Origin: an uncultured Acidobacteriaceae bacterium
GTDB lineage: Bacteria > Acidobacteriota > Terriglobia > Terriglobales > Acidobacteriaceae
Reading direction: 5' to 3'
DNA length: 64,000 nucleotides
Assembly (NCBI GenBank): GCA_903904755.1
Contig: CAIVDV010000051.1
Span: forward strand, 1-64,000
Positions 8,977 through 18,009 of this stretch are shown piece after piece. The first letter of the stretch is position 1; the number at the start of each line of letters is the position of its first letter. Made by a program: the position numbers and the translations under genes. The notes beneath the pieces were generated by a model. The model was not told the DNA's origin and made no database searches. It worked only from the letters and a program-made list of their open reading frames with translations.

Positions 8977-10719
8977 ATGAAGTTTTGGAAGTCCTCCCTC
9001 CCCTTCCTGGTGCTGGTACTGAGCTTGACGCCCGCATACGCCAAGAAGGAACCCAAGTACGAGCAAGCGCATCAGCTTACCGCCGAACAGGCTGCCCTGG
9101 TGGAAAAGGCGATTGCACGGGAAAAAATCGTAATCAAGAACATTCAGCAGCGCACCCCGCTGGTGGAAACTTACATCCAGGACACCAAGCCAGATGTGAA
9201 GCTCTACCAGATTCCCACCAACGACACCTACATGCTCAGCCGCGTCGATTTCCGCAAGACCTTCACCGACAAGCCGTACTCGGCAAAGGGCTCCAAGAAC
9301 CAGCACGGCTTCTTCAAGGGCTCGCTGGCGGCCTTCACCAACATTGGCAGGGCATTGCACCTTGACCGCGAGACCTACAACACCGACGGCTTCATGGACA
9401 TGATGTTCGTTGACCCCGTCGGCTTTGACCAGCAGCACTACGTCTTCAGCTACGTGCGCCGCGAGTTCCTGGGCAGCATCCGCACCTGGGAATTTGACGT
9501 GCACCCCAAGGTCAACGGAACCGGCCGCTTCTACGGGCGCGTGTGGATTGAGGACCAGGACGGCAACATCGTCCGCTTCAACGGCACCTATACCGAGAGC
9601 AAGAGCGAAGACGCCAACAAGGAGTACTTCCACTTCGACAGTTGGCGCATGAACATGCAGCCCGGCCTCTGGCTGCCCGTCGCAATCTACGTGGAAGAGT
9701 CGCAGCGTGGCGAGGGCAAGAACGTCACCGGCCTGCGCGCCCAGACTCACTTCTGGGGCTACAGCCTCACCCTGCCCACCCGCGAGAGCGAAAACGTGAG
9801 CGTGGAGGTGGAAGGCGCCGTGGACCAGAGCAACGAGGCCCAGGACATGACTCCGCTGCAGGCCAGCCGCATGTGGGTTCAGCAGGCCGAGAACAACGTC
9901 CTTGACCGCCTGGTCCAGGCCGGACTTCTGGCGCCCCCCAGCGACTTTGACAAGACGCTCGAACAGATCGTCATCAACCTCGCCGTGCCCAACAACCTCA
10001 ACTTCCCTGACCCGGTTCACTGCCGCATCCTGCTCACCACCACCGTGGAAGCAACCACCGTCGGCAACACCATCCTCGTCAGCAAGGGCCTCATTGACAC
10101 GCTGCCCAACGAAGAATCGATTGCCTCGGTCATCGCCTTCCAGTTGGCGCACGTGGCGCTCGGTCACCACATCGACACCCGTTACGCCTTCAACGACCGC
10201 CTCCTGTTCCCCGATGAAGCCAGCTTCCAGCGCATCAAGATGAACCACTCGGACCAGGACAACATCGACGCAGCCAAGGCCGCAAGCACCTACCTGGCCG
10301 CCTCCATGTACAAGGACAAGCTGCCCAACGCCAGCCTCTACCTCGCCCAGTTGACTGAGCGTGGCAAGGTTCTGAAGCAGTTGAACTCGCCACGCCTGGG
10401 CGACAGCCTGCTCAAGGCCGATGGCACCCCGTGGATGGGCGACCTGTGGAAGGCCAGCCCCAAACTCAACCAGGATGACCTCACCCAGATTGCCGCCTTC
10501 CCGCTGGGAAGCTGGCTCAAGACCGATCCCTGGGACGACCATGAGCACATGCTGATGGCCAAGCGCTATGCCCCGCTCAATGCGCGGGACAAGATGCCGT
10601 TTGAGGTCACGCCAATCTTCTTCAACCTGCAGCGGTATGAGGATGCCCAGAAGTCAGCTCCTGCGGCGGCTCCGGCGGTTGCGCCGGCAGCGCCCGCAGC
10701 GGCCCCCGCCCAGAACTAA
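8977..10719 (+). CDS. Exported M48-like protein with degenerate HExxH (probable pseudopeptidase)
   Basis: 580 residues with a signal peptide (residues 1-22, ending PAYA). A long beta-rich region (about 60-290) precedes an M48 peptidase-like domain (about 330-460): NTILVSKGLIDTLPNEESIASVIAFQ resembles the approach to the M48 zinc motif. Where active enzymes have HExxH, this protein has FQLAH followed by VALGHH, so the first zinc-binding His and the catalytic Glu are missing. The later Glu ligand region (NIDAAKAASTYLA) also lacks the expected residue. The C-terminus is Ala/Pro-rich. AGGAG stands before the ATG at 8977. It probably serves as an envelope binding or structural protein; function unknown. 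Confidence 0.8.
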   Translation: MKFWKSSLPFLVLVLSLTPAYAKKEPKYEQAHQLTAEQAALVEKAIAREKIVIKNIQQRTPLVETYIQDTKPDVKLYQIPTNDTYMLSRVDFRKTFTDKPYSAKGSKNQHGFFKGSLAAFTNIGRALHLDRETYNTDGFMDMMFVDPVGFDQQHYVFSYVRREFLGSIRTWEFDVHPKVNGTGRFYGRVWIEDQDGNIVRFNGTYTESKSEDANKEYFHFDSWRMNMQPGLWLPVAIYVEESQRGEGKNVTGLRAQTHFWGYSLTLPTRESENVSVEVEGAVDQSNEAQDMTPLQASRMWVQQAENNVLDRLVQAGLLAPPSDFDKTLEQIVINLAVPNNLNFPDPVHCRILLTTTVEATTVGNTILVSKGLIDTLPNEESIASVIAFQLAHVALGHHIDTRYAFNDRLLFPDEASFQRIKMNHSDQDNIDAAKAASTYLAASMYKDKLPNASLYLAQLTERGKVLKQLNSPRLGDSLLKADGTPWMGDLWKASPKLNQDDLTQIAAFPLGSWLKTDPWDDHEHMLMAKRYAPLNARDKMPFEVTPIFFNLQRYEDAQKSAPAAAPAVAPAAPAAAPAQN

Positions 10720-10798
10720 GCCGGTTGCGCGCCAGGCCGCTCGGCAGCGGCAAGGCGCGTGGCGGATTCAGGACTCCATCAGGTTCCGGGATAAACTC

Positions 10799-10849
10799 AG
10801 CCGGAAGAAGCCAATCCCAAACGGGCAGGTTTCTTCCGGCTATACTTTT
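10799..10849 (+). terminator. Probable terminator after the M48-like gene
   Basis: AGCCGGAAGAA pairs perfectly with TTCTTCCGGCT 20 nt later and is followed by ATACTTTTG. The loop is long and the U-run short, so strength is uncertain. Confidence 0.5.
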
Positions 10850-10926
10850 GCAGACATTTGCGGGCACGTTTTGCCTGCACCCTGGGGACAGAACGCTGGG
10901 GCATCTACGCCCTGGAAAAGGTAACG

Positions 10927-11532
10927 ATGAAACCGACAAGTATGGTTTGGATGGTTGCGGCGCTCCTGGCTTTGGCTGGCCTGGGAGCAATCCAGGTGGA
11001 GGGGCAGGTGGCCCCCTCGGCGCGCAAGAGCGGGATGACGCTCCGGCTGGGCGCAACCGGGTCAATCTTTGACCCCGACTACGGCCTGCTGGCCAGCAAT
11101 CTGTACAGCACCAATGGCTACGGCATCAACAAACTCGGCGGTGTGGGAGCCTACGCCGACCTCACCGTCTTCCGTGGCTTGGGAATTGAGGCTGAAGGGC
11201 GCTGGCAGCGATTCCACCAGCAGGGCACCATCTACCAGGACAACTACCTGATTGGCCCGCGCTTCCAGATGGGCCACCTGGGGCGGCTGACGCCCTACCT
11301 CAAGGCGCTGGTCGGCTACGGATACATGAACTACGAGCAGGACTACGCCCACGGCTGGTTCACCGCCGTCACGGTCGGCGGCGGCATGGATGTCCGCGTC
11401 ACCCGCCGAATCAGCCTGCGCGCCTTTGACGTCGAGTACCAGCAGTGGCCGCAGTGGCAACAGCCGCTCGTGCAGTCCACAACCCTCTTCCCCTACGGCG
11501 TCAGCGCCGGCGTCAGCTACCGACTCTTCTAG
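10927..11532 (+). CDS. Small outer-membrane beta-barrel protein
   Basis: 201 residues with a signal peptide (about residues 1-26). The mature part is a run of amphipathic strands with aromatic girdle residues (GVGAYADLTVFRGLGIEAEG, YLKALVGYGYMNY, FTAVTVGGGMDVRV) and ends in FPYGVSAGVSYRLF, with the C-terminal Phe typical of outer-membrane barrels. It fits an OmpA/OmpW-like eight-strand porin family, but no subfamily motif was seen. The start at 10927 is supported by AAAGGT upstream and by the signal peptide. It lies after a probable terminator and before a strong one, so it is likely its own transcript. Confidence 0.78.
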   Translation: MKPTSMVWMVAALLALAGLGAIQVEGQVAPSARKSGMTLRLGATGSIFDPDYGLLASNLYSTNGYGINKLGGVGAYADLTVFRGLGIEAEGRWQRFHQQGTIYQDNYLIGPRFQMGHLGRLTPYLKALVGYGYMNYEQDYAHGWFTAVTVGGGMDVRVTRRISLRAFDVEYQQWPQWQQPLVQSTTLFPYGVSAGVSYRLF

Positions 11533-11555
11533 GACCAGAACCGAAGAAATCGCAA

Positions 11556-11596
11556 AGGCCGGTGCGGAGAATATTCCGTGCCGGCCTCTTATTTTT
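11556..11596 (+). terminator. Rho-independent terminator after the beta-barrel gene
   Basis: AGGCCGG-T-GCGGA pairs with TCCGTG-CCGGCCT across a six-base loop, followed by CTTATTTTT. A good intrinsic terminator. Confidence 0.8.
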
Positions 11597-11990
11597 AAAA
11601 CTTAGGTAATATTTTTCATGCACCAGTGAACAAACTTTAGTAAGCAGGTAAACAATCGTAGACAGCTCAGGTTTCCCCCGAATGAGCCGTTGAGGAAAAG
11701 AAGAAACACTGGCAGAACCCCTGAAAATGCAGCTCTGGCAGCGTGTCTGATGCGGCAAACACCTTGTTTCGTTGGGCCATGCTGAGGTTGTTGAGTTTGG
11801 GCCATCCCACCAACGGTGTAGCGGCTGACCAAATTCTGTACTTGACCCGCTTGCAGAGTCGGTGAAGACTGTATACAGTTGTTTTCACCCAAAAGTGAGT
11901 TCTTCTAGCATGGCTGTAAGTACATTGCCGGAATTTCCAGGATTCGGCGAACGAAGAAGGCCGGGAATGAAAGAAGGAGCCCTGAGCACG
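11597..11990. other. Intergenic region upstream of the sigma-54 activator gene
   Basis: About 390 bp without a supported gene. It contains a GGTAAACAA half-site near 11647 and the perfect palindrome CTGTATACAG at 11869. No sigma-54 type -24/-12 pair with correct spacing was found on the plus strand. Confidence 0.5.
11869..11878. promoter_or_regulatory. CTGTATACAG palindrome upstream of the activator gene
   Basis: A perfect ten-base palindrome about 100-120 bp before the activator start. It matches the motif found in pairs upstream of the sigma-54 pilin promoters, which suggests autoregulation. Confidence 0.45.
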
Positions 11991-13403
11991 ATGATTCATA
12001 TCGGTCTGTTTTCAGACGACAGAAAATTGCATCCCCTGCTCTCCTCCGCGCTTGGGAAAGACTTCTCGGTATCGCTGTTTACAACGGAAGAGGCCCTGGC
12101 CGATGCGTGGGCCGCAGAAGCATTTGAGATTGCAATCCTGGACATGGACTCGAACCACGGTTTGCTTGCGGACCGCATTGAAGAAGCGCGGCGGATTGTC
12201 GCCAGTGGAGTCTCCTCCGTCGTAATGGCCGACGATGGTCAACGTTCCACGGCTACCGATCTGGTCAGGCTCGGCGCCCATGGTTCCTGTCGTAAGCCGC
12301 CCGCAATCCGCGATTTGAAGGCCCTGCTGGTTCGAACCTACGAAAATACCTCCATCAAGCGGAAGCTTGAAAACGCCCAGCAGCAGTTGGAAGAGGGTGC
12401 CCGCTGCGACCGCATGATTGGCGACAGCCCTGCCATGCACCAGGTGTATGACCTGGTGCGGCGGGTGGCCGACCTCAACGCCAGCGTACTCGTCACCGGC
12501 GAGAGCGGCACCGGCAAGGAACTGATTGCCAGCGCCATCCATAACCTCGGCAACCGGAACGGCCGCCCCTTCGTCGCCGTCAGTTGCGGAGCGATTCCCG
12601 AAACGCTGATTGAAAGTGAACTCTTCGGACATGAGAAGGGTGCATTTACCGGCAGCAACGGGCCTCGTGAGGGCTTTCTGGAGCAGGCCGAAGACGGAAC
12701 CATCTTCCTCGACGAAATTGGCGAACTCAGCCCCGCGGTTCAGGTCAAGTTGCTGCGCGTCCTGCAACAGCGCGAATTCACCCGGCTCGGTTCCAGCAAG
12801 CTCATCCCCCTCAAGGCGCGATTGATTTTTGCCACCCACCGCGACCTCAGCGAGATGGTTGCCGAGGGCAAGTTCCGGCAGGATTTGTTCTACCGCATCA
12901 ACGTCATCCGGATCGATGCCCCGGCCCTGCAGGACCGCAGCGAGGATATCCCGGCACTCTCCATGCACTTCCTCCGCAGCTATGGCGAGCAGTTTGACAA
13001 GCCCATGCTGGGCATTGATCCCCGCGCGATGGCTCTGCTGAAGCAGTACAGTTGGCCCGGCAACGTCCGCGAGCTGGAAAACGTCATTCAGCGCGCCATC
13101 ATTCTGGCTCACGGCGAAACCATCCGGGCAGAAGACCTGCCCAGAACCATCCACAGCCAGGACGTTGTCGCCATCGACGAGTTCCACGCGGCGGGCACAT
13201 TTGACCTGATGCTGCGGGACTACAAGGTAAAGCTGGCGGTGGCTGCCGTGCGGGAAAACAACGGCAACAAGACCCTGGCGGCGCGCAGCCTGTGCATTTC
13301 GCGCGCCTACCTGCACCGCCTGCTGCGCCTGGCCGACCACAACGAAGATCTGGATGCCGAGCTTGAAGACCAGGGCGAGAGCAGCGATATCGCGATTGCC
13401 TGA
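11991..13403 (+). CDS. Sigma-54-dependent response regulator (NtrC family)
   Basis: 470 residues. A receiver-like domain (about 1-115) keeps an acidic FSDD cluster, the Asp in ILDMDSN and a Lys in SCRKPP, but is otherwise divergent. The AAA+ domain (about 140-370) has Walker A GESGTGKE, the sigma-54 contact loop as GAFTGS rather than GAFTGA, Walker B TIFLDEIGEL, and the arginine region FRQDLFYRINVIRI. A Fis-type helix-turn-helix closes the protein (NKTLAARSLCISRAYLHRLL). It should activate sigma-54 RNA polymerase from upstream sites. The ATG at 11991 has AAGGAG 11 nt upstream; an ATG at 11967 is equally possible. No kinase gene is adjacent. The nearest sigma-54 promoters I can see are those of two Flp pilin genes 7-9 kb away. 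Confidence 0.92.
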   Translation: MIHIGLFSDDRKLHPLLSSALGKDFSVSLFTTEEALADAWAAEAFEIAILDMDSNHGLLADRIEEARRIVASGVSSVVMADDGQRSTATDLVRLGAHGSCRKPPAIRDLKALLVRTYENTSIKRKLENAQQQLEEGARCDRMIGDSPAMHQVYDLVRRVADLNASVLVTGESGTGKELIASAIHNLGNRNGRPFVAVSCGAIPETLIESELFGHEKGAFTGSNGPREGFLEQAEDGTIFLDEIGELSPAVQVKLLRVLQQREFTRLGSSKLIPLKARLIFATHRDLSEMVAEGKFRQDLFYRINVIRIDAPALQDRSEDIPALSMHFLRSYGEQFDKPMLGIDPRAMALLKQYSWPGNVRELENVIQRAIILAHGETIRAEDLPRTIHSQDVVAIDEFHAAGTFDLMLRDYKVKLAVAAVRENNGNKTLAARSLCISRAYLHRLLRLADHNEDLDAELEDQGESSDIAIA

Positions 13404-13420
13404 TTGGATGTGCGGGGAGA

Positions 13421-13457
13421 AAAGGGCGCATGGAGAGTCGATCTCCATGCGCCCTTT
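13421..13457. terminator. Bidirectional terminator
   Basis: AAAGGGCGCATGGAGA pairs perfectly with TCTCCATGCGCCCTTT around a five-base loop, between the convergent activator and glycosyltransferase genes. The T-tract and A-tract ends serve both strands. Confidence 0.85.
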
Positions 13458-13483
13458 GCACCTTTGAACTGGAATTCCTGCCT

Positions 13484-14335
13484 TTAAGCGTGGGTGACCG
13501 TCTTCGCAGCATCGTTTGCAGCAGGCTGCGTGGCGTCCGGCACAGCCTCCACAGCAGCCTCATTCCCTGCATAGTACTGCAGGCTCACGCGGCGTCCGCG
13601 CGTCAGGAACATCGCATTCTTGCGCAGACCGATACGGTGGAAGTAGAAGTCCATCGTCGTCTTCAGCACGCCCAGCCCATAGGTGACTGAGCGCCTGAAG
13701 TTGATCGATGACGCTTCCTTGAAGTACTTGGTCGGGCAGGAAATCTCCCCGATGTGGAAGCCGAAGGCAACAGCCTGCGCAATCATCTGATTGTCAAAAA
13801 CGAAATCGTCAGAGTTTTCCAGCAGCGGCAGCGTCTCCAGAACCTCCCGCGAGAAGGCCCGATAGCCGGTGTGGTACTCCGAGAGCTTGACGCCCAGAAA
13901 GAGATTCTGGAACGCGGTCAAAGCGCGGTTGGCAACGTACTTGTAGCGCGGCATGCCGCCCCGCAGCGCTCCGCCCCCAAGAATGCGGGAGGCGAGAACC
14001 ATGTCATACACGCCGCTGGCAACCATTCCGGCCATCGCGGGAATCAGCAGCGGAGTGTACTGGTAGTCGGGGTGCACCATCACCACGATGTCCGCGCCGG
14101 CGGCCAGCGCTTCGCGGTAGCAGGTCTGCTGGTTGCGCCCGTAGCCGTAGTTGGCGTCGTGGATGTAGGTGTCCACGCCAAGAGAGCGGGAAAGCTCTGC
14201 GGTGCGGTCAGTGGAGTTGTCGTCGACAAGAATCTTGATGTCCACAATGTCAGTGAACTCCGCGACGGTCTTCTCCAGGGTCTTCTCGGCGTTGTAGGCC
14301 GGCATTACGACGGCAACGCGCTTTCCGTTAATCAT
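13484..14335 (-). CDS. Family 2 glycosyltransferase, dolichol-phosphate-sugar-synthase-like
   Basis: 283 residues. GT-A fold: [16 protein letters not shown] at the N-terminus, [12 protein letters not shown] (nucleotide binding), [11 protein letters not shown] in the DxD position, then [21 protein letters not shown] and [16 protein letters not shown] (acceptor region). It lacks C-terminal membrane helices, as in soluble DPM1-like enzymes that load a sugar onto a polyprenyl phosphate. It is the last gene of a minus-strand run behind three GT-C-type membrane proteins, which is the expected partner: polyprenyl-phosphate sugars are the donors of GT-C enzymes. GGAG lies 10 nt before the ATG. The sugar is unknown. 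Confidence 0.85.
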   Translation of the reverse strand: MINGKRVAVVMPAYNAEKTLEKTVAEFTDIVDIKILVDDNSTDRTAELSRSLGVDTYIHDANYGYGRNQQTCYREALAAGADIVVMVHPDYQYTPLLIPAMAGMVASGVYDMVLASRILGGGALRGGMPRYKYVANRALTAFQNLFLGVKLSEYHTGYRAFSREVLETLPLLENSDDFVFDNQMIAQAVAFGFHIGEISCPTKYFKEASSINFRRSVTYGLGVLKTTMDFYFHRIGLRKNAMFLTRGRRVSLQYYAGNEAAVEAVPDATQPAANDAAKTVTHA

Positions 14336-14523
14336 GCGAATCTGTCTCCGGGGTTCCAGTGCGTGGAAGCCCTTTCCCGATGGTGCGAACCAAGCCGGCC
14401 ATAGAGGGAGGACCGGACGGAGTGCTATTGGAGATTATCGTCTCACTCCATGGGTATGGGCCATAGCACTTTTGCGGGTCAAGCCAGATTTGGCACCGGG
14501 CGCGGCACTTCCCTGCCCCGGGG

Positions 14524-16230
14524 CTACTGCGGAGCCGCAAGGGGCTGCAACTCCACGGGACTGGCATCGGGCTGCACCAGCCAGACAGAGCGGCCAGGGT
14601 ACTGGCGCAGCAGTTGCTCATTTTCGGCCGCAGACATCTCCTGCACCCACAGGACTTTCGCTGAAGGAATATCAGCGGCGTTGGCAATCCACTCGTCCAT
14701 GGGCTCGTGGTGCGGCGCGTAGCGGACAAATACGATGTGGCGGCCAGGCAGATTGTTCAGTTGAGCGGCCACGGCGGCGCGCTCGCGGCCAAAGTCCCCT
14801 GGCCCGAACCAGTTGGCGGCCCAGGTGGAGACGGGAAACTTGGGGATGACGATGCCGAGCTGCGGGCCGAAGGGGCGAACCGCCGCGAGCAGAACGATGG
14901 AGACGGTGATCCAGCGGACCAGAGAGCGCCCGCCCGGATTCCACGCGCGGAGGTGCCGCATCGCCTGCAGCCCCAGCGCGTAGAAGGCGGCAGCAAAGGG
15001 CGCCAGGTAGTGAGGGATCAGGAAAATCTCAATGAACATCCCGCAGGCCAGCAACAGCAGCCCAATCGTGAGCAGGCGCGTTCGGCGGTCCCGGAAGACG
15101 CGGTGAATCAGGATCAGGGGCAGCATCAGCAGAAATCCAGTAAAGTACCGGATACCAACAAACGCCTTCTTGGTGGTGACGATGGCAAAGTTCGTTGCGA
15201 TTTTGCTCACCGTGTTCTGCTCGTCCTGAAAGTAGAAATCGCGCAGGTTCTGGTGCCGGTAGACGGGCTCAGGCCGCGAGTGCTGCCAGATGTAGTACGG
15301 CGCCATGGCGTACATTTGCCGGTTGATGGTGTACGGCAGCGTGGTGGGCGAGCCAAAGGCAACCTTGTCGTAGTAGCCGAGCCAGGAGACACCGGCAAGG
15401 ATGAGGACAATGGGCAACGCCGCGCGCCGCAGCAGGATTCCTGGGTCGGGGCGCTTGCGGTAGATCCAGTGAATCAGGGCGACCAGGATGGGCAGGCAGA
15501 GCAGCAGTCCCTCGTATGGGCGGCTCAGCAGCAGGATGACGATGCCCAGCGCGAGCAGCAGGGCGTCGCGATGCCGGAGATGCCGCTTCAACCGGGGAAA
15601 CGCGCCGAAGACAAGCGCACCACCCAGAACGGCAATCATCGCCGCGCCGGTGTACGTGTTGATCCAGTAGCTGAAAAGGCCCAGCCGAAGGACGAAAATC
15701 AAACCTCCCAGCAGCGCCCAGCGGGAGGGAAGCCAAGCCTGCAGCATCCAGGTAATCGCTGAGGCCGTAACCGCTGTGACCAGCAGAAGTCCAAACCACG
15801 GATGGCCCAGGAAGAGCTGGCCAAAAGCGAGAACCATTCCACCCGCGGGAAAATACATGGAGCAGTAGGTGGGCAGGATGTCAATCTGCAAGCTCTCAAA
15901 GTGCTGCCACAGGGCCGGAGTGGGGTTGGTCAGCCGGAAGTGCGCAAAGGTGTCCGCCGCAAGCAGAAAGCTGAAGTCGTCGGGGACGAAGGGCTTCGGG
16001 ATGGGTAACCACGGAAGGGTGGACAGGCGGAGCACAAGGTTCGACAGGCCAACCACCACCACAGCCAGCGTGCGGCGCCGAGCCAGTGCCGAGAACGCAC
16101 GCTCAATCGGCGCAAACACAGATTCGCCCAGGCGCGGCAGTGTGACTGCGAGCGCGATGGCGAGGAAGGTTAGGCTGCCTTCCATGAATTCAAAGCTGAG
16201 GGCATTGGCGTTGGGAGCGGCGTCAATCAT
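14524..16230 (-). CDS. Polytopic GT-C-type membrane glycosyltransferase (paralog 1 of 3)
   Basis: 568 residues with about ten to twelve membrane helices. The first large loop carries KPFVPDDFSFLLAADTFAHF, with an Asp pair in the position of the GT-C catalytic acids, then LTNPTPALWQHFES and SMYFPAGGMVLAFGQLFLG. All three tandem paralogs share these segments. GT-C proteins transfer sugars from polyprenyl-phosphate donors on the outer face of the membrane. Its ATG overlaps the stop of paralog 2 (ATGA), so translation is coupled. The acceptor is unknown; proximity to pilins suggests but does not show that they are the target. Confidence 0.75.
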   Translation of the reverse strand: MIDAAPNANALSFEFMEGSLTFLAIALAVTLPRLGESVFAPIERAFSALARRRTLAVVVVGLSNLVLRLSTLPWLPIPKPFVPDDFSFLLAADTFAHFRLTNPTPALWQHFESLQIDILPTYCSMYFPAGGMVLAFGQLFLGHPWFGLLLVTAVTASAITWMLQAWLPSRWALLGGLIFVLRLGLFSYWINTYTGAAMIAVLGGALVFGAFPRLKRHLRHRDALLLALGIVILLLSRPYEGLLLCLPILVALIHWIYRKRPDPGILLRRAALPIVLILAGVSWLGYYDKVAFGSPTTLPYTINRQMYAMAPYYIWQHSRPEPVYRHQNLRDFYFQDEQNTVSKIATNFAIVTTKKAFVGIRYFTGFLLMLPLILIHRVFRDRRTRLLTIGLLLLACGMFIEIFLIPHYLAPFAAAFYALGLQAMRHLRAWNPGGRSLVRWITVSIVLLAAVRPFGPQLGIVIPKFPVSTWAANWFGPGDFGRERAAVAAQLNNLPGRHIVFVRYAPHHEPMDEWIANAADIPSAKVLWVQEMSAAENEQLLRQYPGRSVWLVQPDASPVELQPLAAPQ

Positions 16231-17963
16231 GGCTGCTCCTTCAGTATGGGGTACGGGGTGACAGTCGCGTCTGCATTGTCAGGCTCAACCAGCCACGGCG
16301 TGCGATCCGGGTAGGCGGCAATCAGTTCCCGATCCCGCTCGGGCCCCATGGAGCGCGCCCACAGCAGTTGGCAACCGTTCAGGTCCGCGCCGTTGTAAAC
16401 CCACTCGTCCATGGAGTAGTGTGTGGCAGCGTAGCGAACAATGGCGAGCTGCTTGCCCGGATGCGCGGCCACCGTCGCCTGCGCCTGGGCGCGCTGTGTG
16501 CCAAAGTGGCCAGGCCCATACCAGAAAAAATCCCAGGCACCGGCGGGAAACTCGACCATCTGGATATGAAGCGGGCCCACTGCGAGACGCGCCCCGCCCA
16601 TCACCAGGCAGACGAGGACAAGAAGGCGCGACAGCGTGCGGCCTACCGGTGCTCCGGAAAGGCGAAGCTGGCGAAAGTGGCGCATGGACTGGAGGCCAAT
16701 GGCATAGAAGGCCGCAGTGAAGGGCGCGACGTAGTGCGGAATCAGGTAGACCTCAATCGCCATCCCGGCCCCAAGCAGGGCGACAGAGACGACGAGGAAC
16801 CGGATTCGCCGGTCTTTCAGGACGCGGCGGAACATCACAAGCGGCGGCAGCAGCGCGAAGCCTGCAAAAAACACAAGCGTGTACCCGAATTTGCCCAGCG
16901 TAAACGGCAGGAAAGTAGCCGGGGAGTGCATCAGCGTGTGCAGCGGCAGCTCAATATTGACATAGAAGTCGCGCATCGTGGCGTGGTGGTATGCGGGCTC
17001 CGGGCGAGCCTGCTGCCAGACGTAGTACGGGGCAACGGCGTACTGGGCGCGATTCAGCGTGTAGGGCAAGGTGGTCGCGCTCCCGTTGACCTGCTGATCG
17101 TAGTAGCCAAGCCAACCGACCGATGCGACCACCAGCGCCAGCGGCAAAGCGGCGCGGAGCGCGATGAGCCGGCGCGCGGCGGCAGCGGCACGCCATGCGT
17201 GATGCAGGAAAGCCGCAAGGACCGGCAGGCAGAGGAGCAGCCCTTCATACGGGCGGCAGAGCACCAGAATGGAAATGCCAAGGGCCAGCAGCCAGGCGTG
17301 GCGCGCATGGTGTCGCCGGAGGAAGCGCGGGAATGCGCCCAGAACCAGCGCTCCGGCAAATCCAATCAGAACCCCGGCGTGGAACGTATTTCCCCAGTAG
17401 CTGAAGAGGCCGAGATGCAGCACTGCGAGCATTCCCCCGAAAAACGCCCAGGTAGCAGGCAGCCAGGCCTGCAGCATCCAGCACAGGGCAGCGCAGAACA
17501 GTGCTGTAGTGATTAGGACGGCCCACCAGGGATTGCCAAACACAATCTGACCGGCGGCGAGCATCAGCCCCTGCCCAGGAAAGTACATGGACTGGTAGGT
17601 CGGGACGAGGGAGATGTGGATGCTCTCGAAGAACTGCCAGTGCGCCGGGGTAGGATTGGCAAGGCGGAAATGGGCAAAGGTGTCTGCCGCCAGCAGAAAA
17701 CTGAAGTCGTCCGGAACGATGGGAAGGGGAACCGGGATAATTGGCAGGATGGCGATGCGGAGGAGAAATCCAGCCGCGCCAACAACCGCAACGGCGAGCC
17801 GGCGGCGACGGGCCAGCCGCGCAAGTGACCTCTCAACAGCGGTAAAGAATGGATTGCCAAGGCGTGGCAGCAAAACGGCCGCGAGGCACACAACTACCGT
17901 CAGCGCCAGCTCCAACAGGGCAAGGCTCAGGTGCGACTGAGTCTGGGGCTGCGGGGCGATCAT
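16227..17963 (-). CDS. Polytopic GT-C-type membrane glycosyltransferase (paralog 2 of 3)
   Basis: 578 residues, same plan as its neighbours: VPDDFSFLLAADTFAHFRLA after the first helices, SMYFPGQGLMLAAGQIVFG, and a mid-protein segment LPYTLNRAQYAVAPYYVWQQ that is nearly the same in paralog 3. The C-terminal domain includes HYSMDEWVYNGADLNG, also conserved in all three. The start ATG at 17963 has GGGAG upstream. It is 46 nt from paralog 3 and overlaps paralog 1 by four bases, so the three form an operon that arose by tandem duplication. Confidence 0.75.
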   Translation of the reverse strand: MIAPQPQTQSHLSLALLELALTVVVCLAAVLLPRLGNPFFTAVERSLARLARRRRLAVAVVGAAGFLLRIAILPIIPVPLPIVPDDFSFLLAADTFAHFRLANPTPAHWQFFESIHISLVPTYQSMYFPGQGLMLAAGQIVFGNPWWAVLITTALFCAALCWMLQAWLPATWAFFGGMLAVLHLGLFSYWGNTFHAGVLIGFAGALVLGAFPRFLRRHHARHAWLLALGISILVLCRPYEGLLLCLPVLAAFLHHAWRAAAAARRLIALRAALPLALVVASVGWLGYYDQQVNGSATTLPYTLNRAQYAVAPYYVWQQARPEPAYHHATMRDFYVNIELPLHTLMHSPATFLPFTLGKFGYTLVFFAGFALLPPLVMFRRVLKDRRIRFLVVSVALLGAGMAIEVYLIPHYVAPFTAAFYAIGLQSMRHFRQLRLSGAPVGRTLSRLLVLVCLVMGGARLAVGPLHIQMVEFPAGAWDFFWYGPGHFGTQRAQAQATVAAHPGKQLAIVRYAATHYSMDEWVYNGADLNGCQLLWARSMGPERDRELIAAYPDRTPWLVEPDNADATVTPYPILKEQP

Positions 17964-18009
17964 GGCTCAACTCCCAAAAGCGTACCGGGGATGGTCCCTG
18001 CGGCCGCGG

